Shown: positions 9,323 through 18,760, counted from the stretch's first letter. The stretch is 64,000 nucleotides of DNA from Thalassovita litoralis (GCF_900182725.1 NZ_FXTO01000001.1:1-64000); one strand, 5' to 3'. The notes: generated by a model not told the origin, from the sequence alone. A program made the numbers and translations.

Positions 9323-11134
9323 ATGTCCGCAAAACCAAAACCCGCCACTGTCACGCCTTTGCCTATTGCCGCGAAACCCACGCAGCCACCGGCCCCGCGC
9401 CCCGCTGCCCCCCAGCACAAATACGAGACATTTGACAAAGCCTTGCGCGCATCAATGGCGCGTATGACCTCGGGGCTGTCGCCCTATGCCGCCGCTGCCG
9501 CATGGGCGGACTGGATGGCCCATCTGGCCACCGCCCCCGGACGGCAAATAGAACTGATGGAACAAGCCGGGCAAAACGCGCTGAAACTGACCACTTACCT
9601 GACACGGCAGTTCCGCGAAGACGCAGAAGCCCCGTTCAATCCCAAACCCGAAGATCACCGTTTCACCCACGAAGGCTGGACCAAGCCGCCCTTTAACATG
9701 ATGCAGCAGGGGTTTCTGGCCGTACAGGATTGGTGGGATCACGCCACCTGCTGCATTCCCGGCGCCCTGCCCCAAAACACTGACCGCGTGGATTTCATGG
9801 TGCGGCAACTGCTGGACATGATCGCCCCGTCCAACCTGCCACAGCTAAACCCTGAAATTTTGGCGCAGGCCCGTGACACCAAAGGCCAATCGCTGATCGC
9901 TGGGCTAAACCTGCTGATGCGGGACATCGAGGACGCCGCCACCGACCGGCCCCACGCCGATTCCGGCGATTTCATCGTGGGCGAAACGCTGGCCTGCACC
10001 CCCGGTCAGGTCGTGTTCCGCAACGAAATCATGGAGTTGATCCAATACAGCCCGCAAACCGAAACCGTGCAGGCTGAACCGATCCTGATCGTGCCTGCAT
10101 GGATCATGAAATACTATATCCTTGACCTTAGCCCACATAATTCGCTGATCAATTATCTTGTCGGTCAGGGCTTTACCGTTTTTGCGATTTCTTGGGTCAA
10201 TCCAGGCGCGGAATTGCGCGATACCACGCTGGACGATTATCGCACCAAGGGCGTGATGGCTGCTGTCGACGCCGTTGCAACGATTGTGCCGGATCAAAAA
10301 ATCCACGCCTGCGGCTATTGTCTGGGGGGCACGATCCTGTCCATTACCGCCGCCACAATGGCGCGGGACGGCGATTCCCGTCTTGGTTCTGTCACGCTGC
10401 TGGCTGCGCAGACAGATTTCACCGAGGCCGGGGAATTGCTGCTGTTTCTGGATGAAAGTCAGGTCGCCTATCTGGACGATATGATGTGGGATCAGGGCTA
10501 TCTGGATCAGCGGCAGATGAGCGGTGCTTTTCAGGCGCTCCGCGCCGAGGATCTGATCTGGACCCGCGCCGTGCGCCGCTATCTGATGGGATTGGATGAC
10601 AAGGCCGCAGATATTTCTGTTTGGAATCAGGATGCCACCCGAATGCCCTATAAAATGCATTCGCAATATCTGCGCAGCCTGTTCATGGAAAACCGCCTGA
10701 GCGCCGGGCGCTATGCCGTGGATGGCCGCGTTATCGCGCTCAAGGATATCAAGGTGCCGTTCTTTGTCGTTGGCACCGAAAAAGACCACATCGCACCGTG
10801 GCATTCAGTTTACAAAACCGCACTGTTCACGGATGGCGATCTGACCTTTGTGCTGACCAAAGGCGGCCACAACGGCGGCATCGTCAGCGAACCGGGGCAC
10901 CCCCACCGCCATTACCGCATCGGCCACCGCACGGCCGGGGCGCTGTATACCGATCCTGATACATGGCTGGCCAGCCATGACAAACAGGACGGTTCATGGT
11001 GGCCGCAATGGCGGGATTGGCTGATGCAGTCCCAATCCGGCACCACGCCTGTGCAACCACCGCGCATTGGCGCACCGGGCCAAAGACTAGCACCACTTTG
11101 CCCGGCACCGGGCACATATGTGTTCCAGAAATAA
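9323..11134 (+). CDS. phaC: Class I poly(3-hydroxyalkanoate) synthase PhaC
   Basis: 603 aa. Polymerises 3-hydroxyacyl-CoA to PHB/PHA granules. The lipase-like box GYCLGG carries the nucleophile Cys333; the remaining triad is read as Asp488 (EKDHIAPW) and His516 (KGGHNGG). The start at 9323 is preferred to an in-frame upstream start at 9224, which would lie inside the terminator and FNR box. No phaA, phaB, phaP, phaR or phaZ gene is adjacent, so the synthase stands alone here. A strong terminator follows. Confidence 0.95.
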   Translation: MSAKPKPATVTPLPIAAKPTQPPAPRPAAPQHKYETFDKALRASMARMTSGLSPYAAAAAWADWMAHLATAPGRQIELMEQAGQNALKLTTYLTRQFREDAEAPFNPKPEDHRFTHEGWTKPPFNMMQQGFLAVQDWWDHATCCIPGALPQNTDRVDFMVRQLLDMIAPSNLPQLNPEILAQARDTKGQSLIAGLNLLMRDIEDAATDRPHADSGDFIVGETLACTPGQVVFRNEIMELIQYSPQTETVQAEPILIVPAWIMKYYILDLSPHNSLINYLVGQGFTVFAISWVNPGAELRDTTLDDYRTKGVMAAVDAVATIVPDQKIHACGYCLGGTILSITAATMARDGDSRLGSVTLLAAQTDFTEAGELLLFLDESQVAYLDDMMWDQGYLDQRQMSGAFQALRAEDLIWTRAVRRYLMGLDDKAADISVWNQDATRMPYKMHSQYLRSLFMENRLSAGRYAVDGRVIALKDIKVPFFVVGTEKDHIAPWHSVYKTALFTDGDLTFVLTKGGHNGGIVSEPGHPHRHYRIGHRTAGALYTDPDTWLASHDKQDGSWWPQWRDWLMQSQSGTTPVQPPRIGAPGQRLAPLCPAPGTYVFQK

Positions 11135-11140
11135 CACCTG

Positions 11141-11181
11141 AAACAGGCCCGGATCGCATAAACCGATCCGGGCCTGTCTTA
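11141..11181. terminator. Bidirectional terminator between phaC and convergent gene
   Basis: ACAGGCCCGGATCG (11143-11156) is perfectly complementary to CGATCCGGGCCTGT (11164-11177), giving 14 bp with a 7-nt loop, followed by CTTATTT. Confidence 0.88.
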
Positions 11182-11186
11182 TTTAC

Positions 11187-12827
11187 TCAGCGCCCGGTTC
11201 TGCTCATCAGGCGCACCATCGTGGTTTGTGACACATATCCCGTCACCGGCAATTGGCTGGCTCGCTGGAACTGTCGAATCGCACGGCGGGTCTGCTTGTC
11301 GAATTCCCCATCCGCCGGACCCGGATCGAACCCGACATTTTTCAACGTCTTTTCAACCAGCAGTCTGGCAATCGCGTTACCAGCAACCAATGCCTCTTCG
11401 GCTTTGTCCTGTTCGGTTTGGTCGCGGTTGCTACGCTCTGCCTCCAGTTCCTCGATCCGATCCCGCGCGGTAGCGGAAAAATCGCTGTTGGGATAATCTG
11501 ACAGATATTGCCGATACGCCTCGATCGTGTCAGCGGTTCGCGCCTGATCCCATGCAACACGCATCTGGTAATCCGCCTCGCGGCGACGACGCAGGTCGAT
11601 CTCGTCCAAGCGGGAGCGCGCCTCATCGGCATACAGCCCATCGGGGAAACGTCGCAAATAGGTCCGCAACCCCTCCTCGCTGCCCGGACTGCCGGTCGAG
11701 AGCCAGAACTCACGATCCCGGCGTTCCTCCTCGGCCCGGCGCTGTCGTTCTTCCTCTTCCAATTCCCGCGCCCGGCGATCCGCGTCCCGGCGCAATGTGG
11801 TCAATTGTTCCGCATTCACGAACCCGGTTTCGATCCAGCCTTTGCTGCTTTGATAGGCTGTAATCGCCGCACGGGTGCCACGCCCGAACACGCCGTCAAT
11901 GCCGCGCGTATCGAAGCCCAACAAGCTCAACTGCCGTTGAATTTCACGCCGCGCCTCTCGCGACAGGTTCAAGGCCGCCTCGGCGGCTTCGGCTTCGCGG
12001 TTCGGCCGCTGCAAGATGTCTTCGATCAGGCGCCGCGCTTCGGATACATGCGTCCCCCGCGGGAAACGGGTCATATAGGCGCGATATGCCTCTATCGTGG
12101 CTATATCGCGCACCGCATCCCAATACGCGCCATCCTGATCGACCGAACCAACGCCAGTACCGCCCAACGGCTGCATATCCGGCAGATACCCCGACAGCGA
12201 AACCCCCGTTCCCTGTTGCCGCGCCAACTGCCCCAGCGGCATTCCAGCCCCAAGCACCCGATCCCGCAGCACCACCAGCGCCCGATCTGCCGGGCCACGC
12301 ATCGCCGTTACACCCTGCGGCAAGGTCACATCCACGGCGTCCCCCTGCATCCCCGCGCCCACCTGTGTCGCAGGTCGCAAGGCCGGGGTCATCACCACCA
12401 GCGCCTTGCCCGGATGGGCGGCCAGCAGTTGCAGCACAGCATTCACCGACACCCCGTACTGGCCCACATTCAGCGCCGTTACATTGTTGGCATCACGCCC
12501 CAACAGCCAGCTTTCGCCGGGGCCTTTGGCCATGCGCCCCGACAGCACCACAACGACCCGATCCACATCAGACCGCGCCAACGCCTGTCGAAAATCTTCG
12601 GCGGTCTGGCTCATGCTGCGGGCGATCCAATCCTGTCCGCCATACACCTGAAACCCGGCCCGGCGCAGCGCATCGGAATAATCCCGATATTGCGCCGCAT
12701 CCGGCGCATTCTGCATCTGGTCATAGCTGCGATTGGTTAAAATCAATGCCAGATCTTCGGCCCAAGACGGCAAGGCCGTGGTCGCCCAAAGCGCCACGGC
12801 CCCAAAAATCAAACGATGCGCTTTCAT
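11187..12827 (-). CDS. Secreted caspase-fold (pseudoprotease-like) protein with two peptidoglycan-binding-type domains
   Basis: 546 aa; the start at 12827 is supported by an AGGGAGG site. Sec signal peptide at 1-23 (cleavage after PSWA). Residues about 25-240 resemble the C14 caspase-like fold, but the positions of the catalytic pair differ: the expected SGHG reads SGRM (Arg98) and the expected D-x-C-R reads P148-A-L-R, so His and Cys both look lost. Next come a PG_binding_1-like domain (about 315-370), a charged Glu/Arg-rich coiled coil, tetratricopeptide-like or Sel1-like spacing motifs, and a second PG_binding_1-like domain at the C-terminus. It starts 31 nt after the PaaK-like gene stop, so it may be co-transcribed. 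Probably an envelope scaffold; the function is unknown. Confidence 0.72.
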   Translation of the reverse strand: MKAHRLIFGAVALWATTALPSWAEDLALILTNRSYDQMQNAPDAAQYRDYSDALRRAGFQVYGGQDWIARSMSQTAEDFRQALARSDVDRVVVVLSGRMAKGPGESWLLGRDANNVTALNVGQYGVSVNAVLQLLAAHPGKALVVMTPALRPATQVGAGMQGDAVDVTLPQGVTAMRGPADRALVVLRDRVLGAGMPLGQLARQQGTGVSLSGYLPDMQPLGGTGVGSVDQDGAYWDAVRDIATIEAYRAYMTRFPRGTHVSEARRLIEDILQRPNREAEAAEAALNLSREARREIQRQLSLLGFDTRGIDGVFGRGTRAAITAYQSSKGWIETGFVNAEQLTTLRRDADRRARELEEEERQRRAEEERRDREFWLSTGSPGSEEGLRTYLRRFPDGLYADEARSRLDEIDLRRRREADYQMRVAWDQARTADTIEAYRQYLSDYPNSDFSATARDRIEELEAERSNRDQTEQDKAEEALVAGNAIARLLVEKTLKNVGFDPGPADGEFDKQTRRAIRQFQRASQLPVTGYVSQTTMVRLMSRTGR

Positions 12828-12858
12828 GGCAGACCTCCCTTTGGTTCTGCCAGTCAGC

Positions 12859-14079
12859 TTAATCGTAAGTGCGTTGATCTTCGATAACTTTCCCGTCATT
12901 CGGCAAAGAACCGGGTGCCAGAACTTCGATCTTGCCCTTCAATTTCAACACGTCAGCAACGGATGCGGCATAGGACGCGGCATCGCCGCCCTGTGCCTCG
13001 ATCTGCACGGTCATCGTATCCATTTCGCCTTCGCGGCCTGCGATCACGCGGGCTTTGACGATCTCGGAATGCTTAGCGACCAGCGTAGCCACCTGTTCGG
13101 GGCGCACGAACATGCCCTTGATCTTGGTGGTCTGATCCGCGCGGCCCATCCAGCCCTTGATCCGGGTATTGGTCCGCCCACAAGGGCTGGTCCCTTCCAG
13201 AACGGCGCTCAGGTCGCCAGTTGCAAACCGGATCAGCGGGTAATCGGGGTTCAGCGTGGTCACGACCACTTCGCCCACCTGACCGGGGGCAACAGGGTCG
13301 CCGGTGCCGGGGGTTACGATTTCCACGATGACATGTTCATCCACGATCATGCCTTCCATCGCGTCAGTTTCATACGCAATGTTGCCCAGATCGGCAGTGG
13401 CATAGGATTGCAGACAGGAAATGCCGCGATCCTTGTATTCCTGACGCAAGGACGGGAACAACGCGCCGCCACCGACTGCGGCCTTGGTGATCCCCAGCTT
13501 CAGGCCCATTTCTTCGGCCTTGTCCAGAATCACCTTCAGGTAATCGGGTGTCCCGGCATAGGCAGTCACGCCAATATCTGCTGCCGCGCGGGCCTGCAAT
13601 TCGGTCTGCCCGGTCCCAGCGGGCAATACGGCAGCACCAACGGCGCGCGCCCCGGATTCAAAAATCATCCCCGCAGGTGTCAGATGATAGCCAAAACAGT
13701 TCTGCACGATATCGCCCTTGCCAATCCCGGCGGCGTGCAGGAACCGGCCCATCCGCCACCAATCATGTTCCGTGCCGCCCGGTTCGTAGATCGGGCCGGG
13801 GGATTGGAAAATATGCGCGAATCCGCTGACGCCCCGCGTTGTCAGCCCGCCAAAGGGGGCGCTGGCGGCTTGGGCCTTGCCCAGATCGGATTTGCGCAAA
13901 ACCGGCAGTTTCGCCAGATCGGCAATCCCGGTGATCGCCGTTGCCTCGACCCCGGCCAGACTGTCACCATATCCGGGCAGCACCTGTGCGCGGGCAATCT
14001 GCCGGGGCAGGTCGCTGGCGATGGCCGCGGCACGGGCATCGGCGCTGCGGGTTTCCAGATCGTCAAAATAACGGGTCAT
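12859..14079 (-). CDS. Phenylacetate-CoA ligase-like AMP-forming acyl-CoA ligase
   Basis: 406 aa, the length of PaaK-type ligases. Motifs: the substrate/adenylate-pocket segment SYATADLGNIAYE, the C-terminal hinge GRADQTTKIKGMFVRPEQV, and a small ACT-like C-terminal domain. It would activate an aryl or other carboxylic acid to its CoA thioester with ATP. It is the last enzyme of the minus-strand transporter locus, separated from livF by a terminator-like hairpin. Phenylacetate itself is not established as the substrate, because no paaABCDE genes are present. Confidence 0.85.
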   Translation of the reverse strand: MTRYFDDLETRSADARAAAIASDLPRQIARAQVLPGYGDSLAGVEATAITGIADLAKLPVLRKSDLGKAQAASAPFGGLTTRGVSGFAHIFQSPGPIYEPGGTEHDWWRMGRFLHAAGIGKGDIVQNCFGYHLTPAGMIFESGARAVGAAVLPAGTGQTELQARAAADIGVTAYAGTPDYLKVILDKAEEMGLKLGITKAAVGGGALFPSLRQEYKDRGISCLQSYATADLGNIAYETDAMEGMIVDEHVIVEIVTPGTGDPVAPGQVGEVVVTTLNPDYPLIRFATGDLSAVLEGTSPCGRTNTRIKGWMGRADQTTKIKGMFVRPEQVATLVAKHSEIVKARVIAGREGEMDTMTVQIEAQGGDAASYAASVADVLKLKGKIEVLAPGSLPNDGKVIEDQRTYD

Positions 14080-14133
14080 CCTACTGGTCTCCTTGCCGGG
14101 CAGGTCAGGCGGGCATCCGGCGGTAGTTCTGGG

Positions 14134-14159
14134 AAAAAGGGCGGCAAATAACGCCGCCC
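14134..14159 (-). terminator. Terminator or attenuator between livF and PaaK-like gene
   Basis: On the minus strand GGGCGGC-(7 nt)-GCCGCCC is followed by TTTTT (plus-strand A run 14134-14138). This is a standard intrinsic terminator that should reduce read-through from livF into the ligase gene. Confidence 0.75.
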
Positions 14160-14178
14160 GGTTGAAATAGGCGCTGGA

Positions 14179-15003
14179 TCAGCTCAGCCAACGCTTGCGG
14201 CGGCGATAGGACCGCACATCGCGGAAGCTTTTGCGCCCATCGTCGGACATACCCAGATAGAATTCCTTCACATCCGGGTTTTCCCGCAATTCCTTGGCGG
14301 GGCCATCCATCACAACACGGCCCGATTCCAGAATATAGCCGTAATGCGCGAACCGCAGCGCCACGTTGGTATTCTGTTCCGCCAACAGGAAAGTCGCGCC
14401 TTCCTTTTCGTTCAGATCCCGCACGATGTTAAAGATTTCTTCAACCAATTGCGGGGCCAGCCCCATCGAAGGTTCATCCAGCAGGATACATTCGGGCCGC
14501 GACATGATCGCCCGCCCAATCGCAACCATCTGCTGTTCGCCGCCCGATGTATAACCGGCCTGACTGCGGCGGCGTTCTTTCAGACGTGGGAAATAGTCGT
14601 AAACCATGTTCAGATCGGCATCAATGTCACCACGCGATGCGCCGCACGTATACGATCCGGTCAACAGGTTTTCTTCAACGGTCAGGTGTTCAAAACAGTG
14701 ACGGCCTTCCATCACCTGAATCACGCCCTTTTTCACCAGCTCTGCCGGGTTCAGGTCCTGTACGCGTTCGCCGCGATAGATGATGTTGCCCTTTGTCACC
14801 TCGCCGCGTTCGGAATGCAGCAAGTTTGAAATCGCCTTGAGCGTGGTCGTCTTGCCCGCGCCGTTACCCCCCAGCAGGGCGGTAATCCCGCCTTTGGGGA
14901 CTTTCAGGCTGACACCTTTCAGCACAAGGATCACGTGGTTGTAGATCACCTCGATGTTGTTGACCTCCAGAAGGGTCTCATCGGTGGGTCCAGCGTCCAG
15001 CAT
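14179..15003 (-). CDS. Branched-chain amino acid-type ABC transporter ATPase (LivF-like)
   Basis: 274 aa. Walker A GGNGAGKTTT, Q-loop VMEGRHCFEH, signature TSGGEQQM (variant of LSGGQ, first residue Thr), Walker B CILLDEPSMGL and the switch LAEQN. It is longer than usual LivF (about 235 aa) through a short N-terminal tail and a basic C-terminal tail of about 35 residues (RSYRRRKRWLS). One of two ATPases energising the LivH-LivM importer. It is preceded by the substrate-binding protein gene with a 76-nt gap holding a hairpin. Confidence 0.92.
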   Translation of the reverse strand: MLDAGPTDETLLEVNNIEVIYNHVILVLKGVSLKVPKGGITALLGGNGAGKTTTLKAISNLLHSERGEVTKGNIIYRGERVQDLNPAELVKKGVIQVMEGRHCFEHLTVEENLLTGSYTCGASRGDIDADLNMVYDYFPRLKERRRSQAGYTSGGEQQMVAIGRAIMSRPECILLDEPSMGLAPQLVEEIFNIVRDLNEKEGATFLLAEQNTNVALRFAHYGYILESGRVVMDGPAKELRENPDVKEFYLGMSDDGRKSFRDVRSYRRRKRWLS

Positions 15004-15037
15004 CTGCGTCTACTTTCTGATAATCGTTCGGGTAGGC

Positions 15038-15064
15038 CCCGGCCACGCACAAGGCGCAGCCGGG
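15038..15064 (-). other. Intercistronic hairpin between substrate-binding protein gene and livF
   Basis: CCCGGC (15038-15043) pairs with GCCGGG (15059-15064). No T run follows on the minus strand. Such hairpins downstream of binding-protein genes often stabilise the 5' message; that role is inferred. Confidence 0.45.
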
Positions 15065-15079
15065 ACGGTGATCAAGGAC

Positions 15080-16363
15080 TTAGTTACAGCCCGGCGTGAT
15101 GCCATTTTCCTTGGCATACGCTTCCGAGTCGCCAGCGATCAGCGGGTTCAGAACCTCTTGATCCGACTGCATGTACTCGGTGATCATGTTCCATTTGCCA
15201 GCTTTTGCATCCCACTGGGTCACAGCACCAAAGCCGTCACCACCGTGGTTGGCGCAGGACACCTTGAACGACGGGCCGAAGTTCGGCAGACCCAGAGCGG
15301 TCATTTTGTCTTCGGTCATTTCAAGGTTTTCCATCCCGTCACGCATTTGCTGCGGGGTGATGGTGGCAGTGCCGTGCATCGCCTGTGCGGTCTTGGCGGC
15401 TTCTGCGGCCAGCATTGCGGCGTACAGACCACGGTTATACAGAACCGTACCCAGTTGATCGCCCGCGCCTGCGGCTTTGCCTGCGTCAACGACATATTTC
15501 TTGATGTCGTCATACAGCGGGTAATCCGAACCCACGTTGTGGAAGGTCAGCGCCTTGTAGCCGTTGGCACCTTCACCGGCGGGCAGCACGTCGTTTTCCG
15601 AACCCGACCACCAGATACCGATGAAATTTTCCATCGGGTAACGGATGTTTACAGCTTCCTGAATGGCAACCTGGTTCATCACGCCCCAGCCCCACATGAT
15701 CACATAATCCGGGCGTTCGCGGCGGATTTGCAGCCACTGGGATTTCTGTTCCTGACCGGGGTGGTCAACAGCCAGTTGGGTCAGAGTGTAGCCGTGCTTT
15801 TTCGACAGTTCTTCCAGCGTGCGGATCGGTTCCTTACCGTAGGCCGAGTTGTGGTAAACCAGCGCGATTTTCTTGCCCTTCAGATCACCGCCATTGAGGT
15901 CCAGCAGGTGCTTGATCGCAACCGAAGCGCCATCCCAGTAGTTTGCGGGATAGTTGAAGATGTTGTTGAACACAGCGCCGTTCTTGGCCGAGGTCCGACC
16001 ATAGCCCATCGAGTGAACCGGAATACCGTCTGCGGTGGCTTTGGGGATCAGCTGATAGGTGATACCAGTCGACAGCGGTTGATACACCAGCGCGCCCGAA
16101 CCTTTGGTGGATTCATAGCATTCCACGCCTTTTTCGGTGTTATAGCCGGTTTCGCATTCCACCAGATTGATCTTTTCACCGCCGATGCCGCCATCGCGTT
16201 CGTTCAGCAGGGTGAAATAATCCTGATAGCCATCCGCAAAGGGGATGCCGTTCGCGGCATAGGGACCAGTCCGGTAGCTCAGCGCGGAAAAGGTCAGGTC
16301 AGCCATTGCCGGGGCTGCGGCCACAATGGCAGCAACAGCGGCAGAGATCAGTTTCAGTTTCAT
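15080..16363 (-). CDS. ABC transporter periplasmic substrate-binding protein (type I fold, Liv family)
   Basis: 427 aa. Sec signal at 1-21 (APAMA/DLTF). The mature part follows the Peripla_BP_6 pattern: an early FSALSYRTGPYAANG ligand loop, INLVECETGYN, and KIALVYHNSAYGKEP in the second lobe. Cys positions (ECETGYNTEKGVECYE, FKVSCANHG and the C-terminal PGCN) suggest disulfides in the periplasm. Strong ribosome site GGGAGGAATTA. Given the flanking CoA ligases, the ligand is more likely a carboxylic or aromatic acid than an amino acid; this is inference. Confidence 0.92.
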   Translation of the reverse strand: MKLKLISAAVAAIVAAAPAMADLTFSALSYRTGPYAANGIPFADGYQDYFTLLNERDGGIGGEKINLVECETGYNTEKGVECYESTKGSGALVYQPLSTGITYQLIPKATADGIPVHSMGYGRTSAKNGAVFNNIFNYPANYWDGASVAIKHLLDLNGGDLKGKKIALVYHNSAYGKEPIRTLEELSKKHGYTLTQLAVDHPGQEQKSQWLQIRRERPDYVIMWGWGVMNQVAIQEAVNIRYPMENFIGIWWSGSENDVLPAGEGANGYKALTFHNVGSDYPLYDDIKKYVVDAGKAAGAGDQLGTVLYNRGLYAAMLAAEAAKTAQAMHGTATITPQQMRDGMENLEMTEDKMTALGLPNFGPSFKVSCANHGGDGFGAVTQWDAKAGKWNMITEYMQSDQEVLNPLIAGDSEAYAKENGITPGCN

Positions 16364-16406
16364 CGGTTTAATTCCTCCCTTTGGTCATATCCGATGGTTT
16401 CGGTTT

Positions 16407-16428
16407 ACCGGGGGTTTTGCCCCCCGGT
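16407..16428 (-). other. Intercistronic hairpin between livM and binding-protein gene
   Basis: ACCGGGGG (16407-16414) pairs with CCCCCGGT (16421-16428) around a 6-nt loop. No terminator T run follows on the minus strand, so it may be a processing or stability element within the operon. Confidence 0.5.
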
Positions 16429-16445
16429 GTTTGGCTGGCCCCGCC

Positions 16446-17522
16446 TTAGTGCGGGAAGGGCCAAAGCCGTAGTTTTTCCTTGGCGACGCGCCACAGTTGC
16501 GCCAGCCCATGTGGTTCGGCGATCAGGAACGTGATGATCAGACCACCCACAATCATGAATTCCAGATGCGCGGCCAGATCGGTGGGCCAGCCCAGACCGG
16601 ACACCAGTACGTTCTTCAGCAGCACCGGCAACAGCACCAGGAACGCTGCCCCGGCGAAAGAGCCAAAGATCGACCCCAGACCGCCGATGATGATCATGAA
16701 CAGCACCAGGAACGATTTGTTGATGCCGAAAGCCTCCCCAACTTCGACAGCGCCCAGATACACCGAGAAGAACAGCGCCCCGGAAATCCCGATAAAGAAC
16801 GAGCTGACAGCAAAGGCGCTCAGCTTCGACCGCAGCGGGTCCACGCCGATGATTTCAGCCGCAATATCCATGTCACGAATGGCCATCCATTTACGGCCAA
16901 CGGTGCCACGGGTCAGGTTGCGGGCGATCACGGCACACAGCACCACGAACACCAGACAGAACAGATAGGTCGCCCATGCGCTTGTATGCGGGCCGGTCAC
17001 GGCATAGCCGAACACTGTGCGTTCCGGAGAACTGATCTGTCCCGAAGCCGAGTAGTTGTAGAACCACGGCACTTTGTTGAACAGCCACACCAGAAAGAAC
17101 TGCGCCGCCAACGTGGCCACCGCCAGATAGAACCCTTTGATCCGAAGCGAGGGCAGGCCGAACAGCACACCAACCACTGCGGTCACGCCACCGGCCAACA
17201 GCACATGGAAGAAGATATTCACTTCGGGGAACGCAGTCATCAGCTTGTAGCAGGCATAAGCGCCCACAGCCATGAAGCCCCCGGTCCCCAGCGACACCTG
17301 CCCGCAATAGCCCACCAGAATGTTCAGCCCGATTGCCGCGATCGAATAGATCAGGAACGGCATGAATACGGCGTTCACCCAGTAGTCATTGATTACAAAC
17401 GGCACGACCAAAAAGGCGAACAGCAGAACGAAATAGTAGCGATAGCGATCAAACTTGATCGGAAAGGTTTGGTTGTCATCGACATAGGACGTTTTGAAAT
17501 CGCCCGCTTCACGATAGAACAT
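16446..17522 (-). CDS. ABC transporter permease (LivM-like)
   Basis: 358 aa with about nine to ten hydrophobic segments and the family motif GIGGLGS..G-type loop (here IIIGGLGSIFGSFAGA). It pairs with LivH to form the membrane channel. The N-terminus has an extra hydrophilic stretch of about 30 residues before the first helix. The start at 17522 follows a TAAGGAAT site, 5 nt after the 75-aa small gene. Confidence 0.92.
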   Translation of the reverse strand: MFYREAGDFKTSYVDDNQTFPIKFDRYRYYFVLLFAFLVVPFVINDYWVNAVFMPFLIYSIAAIGLNILVGYCGQVSLGTGGFMAVGAYACYKLMTAFPEVNIFFHVLLAGGVTAVVGVLFGLPSLRIKGFYLAVATLAAQFFLVWLFNKVPWFYNYSASGQISSPERTVFGYAVTGPHTSAWATYLFCLVFVVLCAVIARNLTRGTVGRKWMAIRDMDIAAEIIGVDPLRSKLSAFAVSSFFIGISGALFFSVYLGAVEVGEAFGINKSFLVLFMIIIGGLGSIFGSFAGAAFLVLLPVLLKNVLVSGLGWPTDLAAHLEFMIVGGLIITFLIAEPHGLAQLWRVAKEKLRLWPFPH

Positions 17523-17527
17523 ATTCC

Positions 17528-17755
17528 TTACCCCTGTTGCTGGGCGTGGGTATGTCCCAACGCCGAATTATTGATTTTGTGACCCTGCGACAGCTTCAGA
17601 TAGGCCACCACGCCGGACAAGAAGCCCAAACCAGCCAGAACACAGGCGGTCAGAATTTGCCGTTGGCTTAGCTCTGTTGCGGTCAGGGCGATGTACCCAA
17701 AGGCCCAGAACCCCGACCATGCGATAACATTGATAACAGCGATCAGTTTACGCAT
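17528..17755 (-). CDS. Small two-helix membrane protein inside the liv-type operon
   Basis: 75 aa with two predicted transmembrane helices (about residues 4-26 and 33-55) and a short polar tail rich in His and Gln (HTHAQQQG). No known domain recognised. It starts 3 nt after the livH stop and ends 5 nt before the livM start, so it is certainly in the operon and tightly coupled. Its position between the two permease genes suggests an accessory subunit or assembly factor; this is inference. Confidence 0.8.
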   Translation of the reverse strand: MRKLIAVINVIAWSGFWAFGYIALTATELSQRQILTACVLAGLGFLSGVVAYLKLSQGHKINNSALGHTHAQQQG

Positions 17756-17758
17756 AGA

Positions 17759-18760
17759 TCAGACCCTTTCGATGATCTTGTCACCGAACAGACCTTGCGG
17801 ACGGAACACCAGAAAGATCAGCGCCAGCACATAAGCGAACCAGTTTTCAGTCGCGCCGCCCACCATCGGGCCAACGATGAATTCAAACATCTTTTCGCCC
17901 ACGCCGATGATCAGACCGCCCACAATCGCACCGGGGATCGAGGTAAACCCGCCCAGCATCAGAACCGGCAGCGCCTTCAGCGCGATCAGCGACAGCGAAA
18001 ACTGCACGCCCGATTTTGCGCCCCACATGATGCCCGCAACCAGCGCCACGAACCCCGCGACCGACCACACCATCACCCAGATGAAGTTCAGCGAAATCCC
18101 CACCGACAGCGCGGCCTGGTGATCGTCCGCCACAGCGCGCATGGCGCGGCCTTGCTTGGTGTATTGGCTGAACAGCACCAGCACGATCACCAGAATGGCG
18201 GCAATCACGGTGGCTACGATGTCCAGTTGATCCAGAAAGAACCCATAGAAGTTTTCATTCCCGAACCCCAGCCATTGGGTGTTTTCTTCGATCCAGAAGC
18301 TACCGCCCTGCGGCAGGCCAACATCCAGTTTCTTGATGTCAGACCCCCACATGATGTCGCCAAAGCCTTCCATGAAATAGGCCAGGCCGATGGTTGCCAT
18401 GAACAGAATGATAGGTTCCTGGTTGACCAGATGGCGGAAAATGAACTGCTGCACGGCCCAAGCCAGAACAACCATCACCCCCATCGTCAGAATGATTGCC
18501 AGAACGGCGGGGACATTCCAGCCAAAGTGGTGAATATCCGTTCCCAGCACCGCGTTGATCAGGTGGCTGAACGGAACCTGCCCGTCCATGATCCCCACCA
18601 GCGTCAGCGCCGCGAACAGCGCCATAACGCCTTGAGCGTAGTTAAAGATGCCCGACGCCTTGTAGATCAGAACGAAGCCAAGCGCGACAAGAGCATACAA
18701 AACCCCCGCCATCAGGCCGTTCAGAAAGACCTCGGTCCCAAAGAGTAGTTGATCAGGCAT
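17759..18760 (-). CDS. ABC transporter permease (LivH-like)
   Basis: 333 aa with eight or more hydrophobic segments and the LivH signatures GLMAGVLYALVALGFVLIYKASG at the N-terminus and LGGFTSIPGAIVGGL near residue 275. Forms the channel with LivM. A hydrophilic periplasmic insertion of about 60 residues near 130-180 makes it somewhat longer than E. coli LivH (308 aa). Starts 41 nt after livG. Confidence 0.92.
   Translation of the reverse strand: MPDQLLFGTEVFLNGLMAGVLYALVALGFVLIYKASGIFNYAQGVMALFAALTLVGIMDGQVPFSHLINAVLGTDIHHFGWNVPAVLAIILTMGVMVVLAWAVQQFIFRHLVNQEPIILFMATIGLAYFMEGFGDIMWGSDIKKLDVGLPQGGSFWIEENTQWLGFGNENFYGFFLDQLDIVATVIAAILVIVLVLFSQYTKQGRAMRAVADDHQAALSVGISLNFIWVMVWSVAGFVALVAGIMWGAKSGVQFSLSLIALKALPVLMLGGFTSIPGAIVGGLIIGVGEKMFEFIVGPMVGGATENWFAYVLALIFLVFRPQGLFGDKIIERV

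Noticed and set aside
14954-16534. Long open frame antisense to the substrate-binding protein gene
   Set aside because: Shadow of the high-GC coding strand; no recognisable product.
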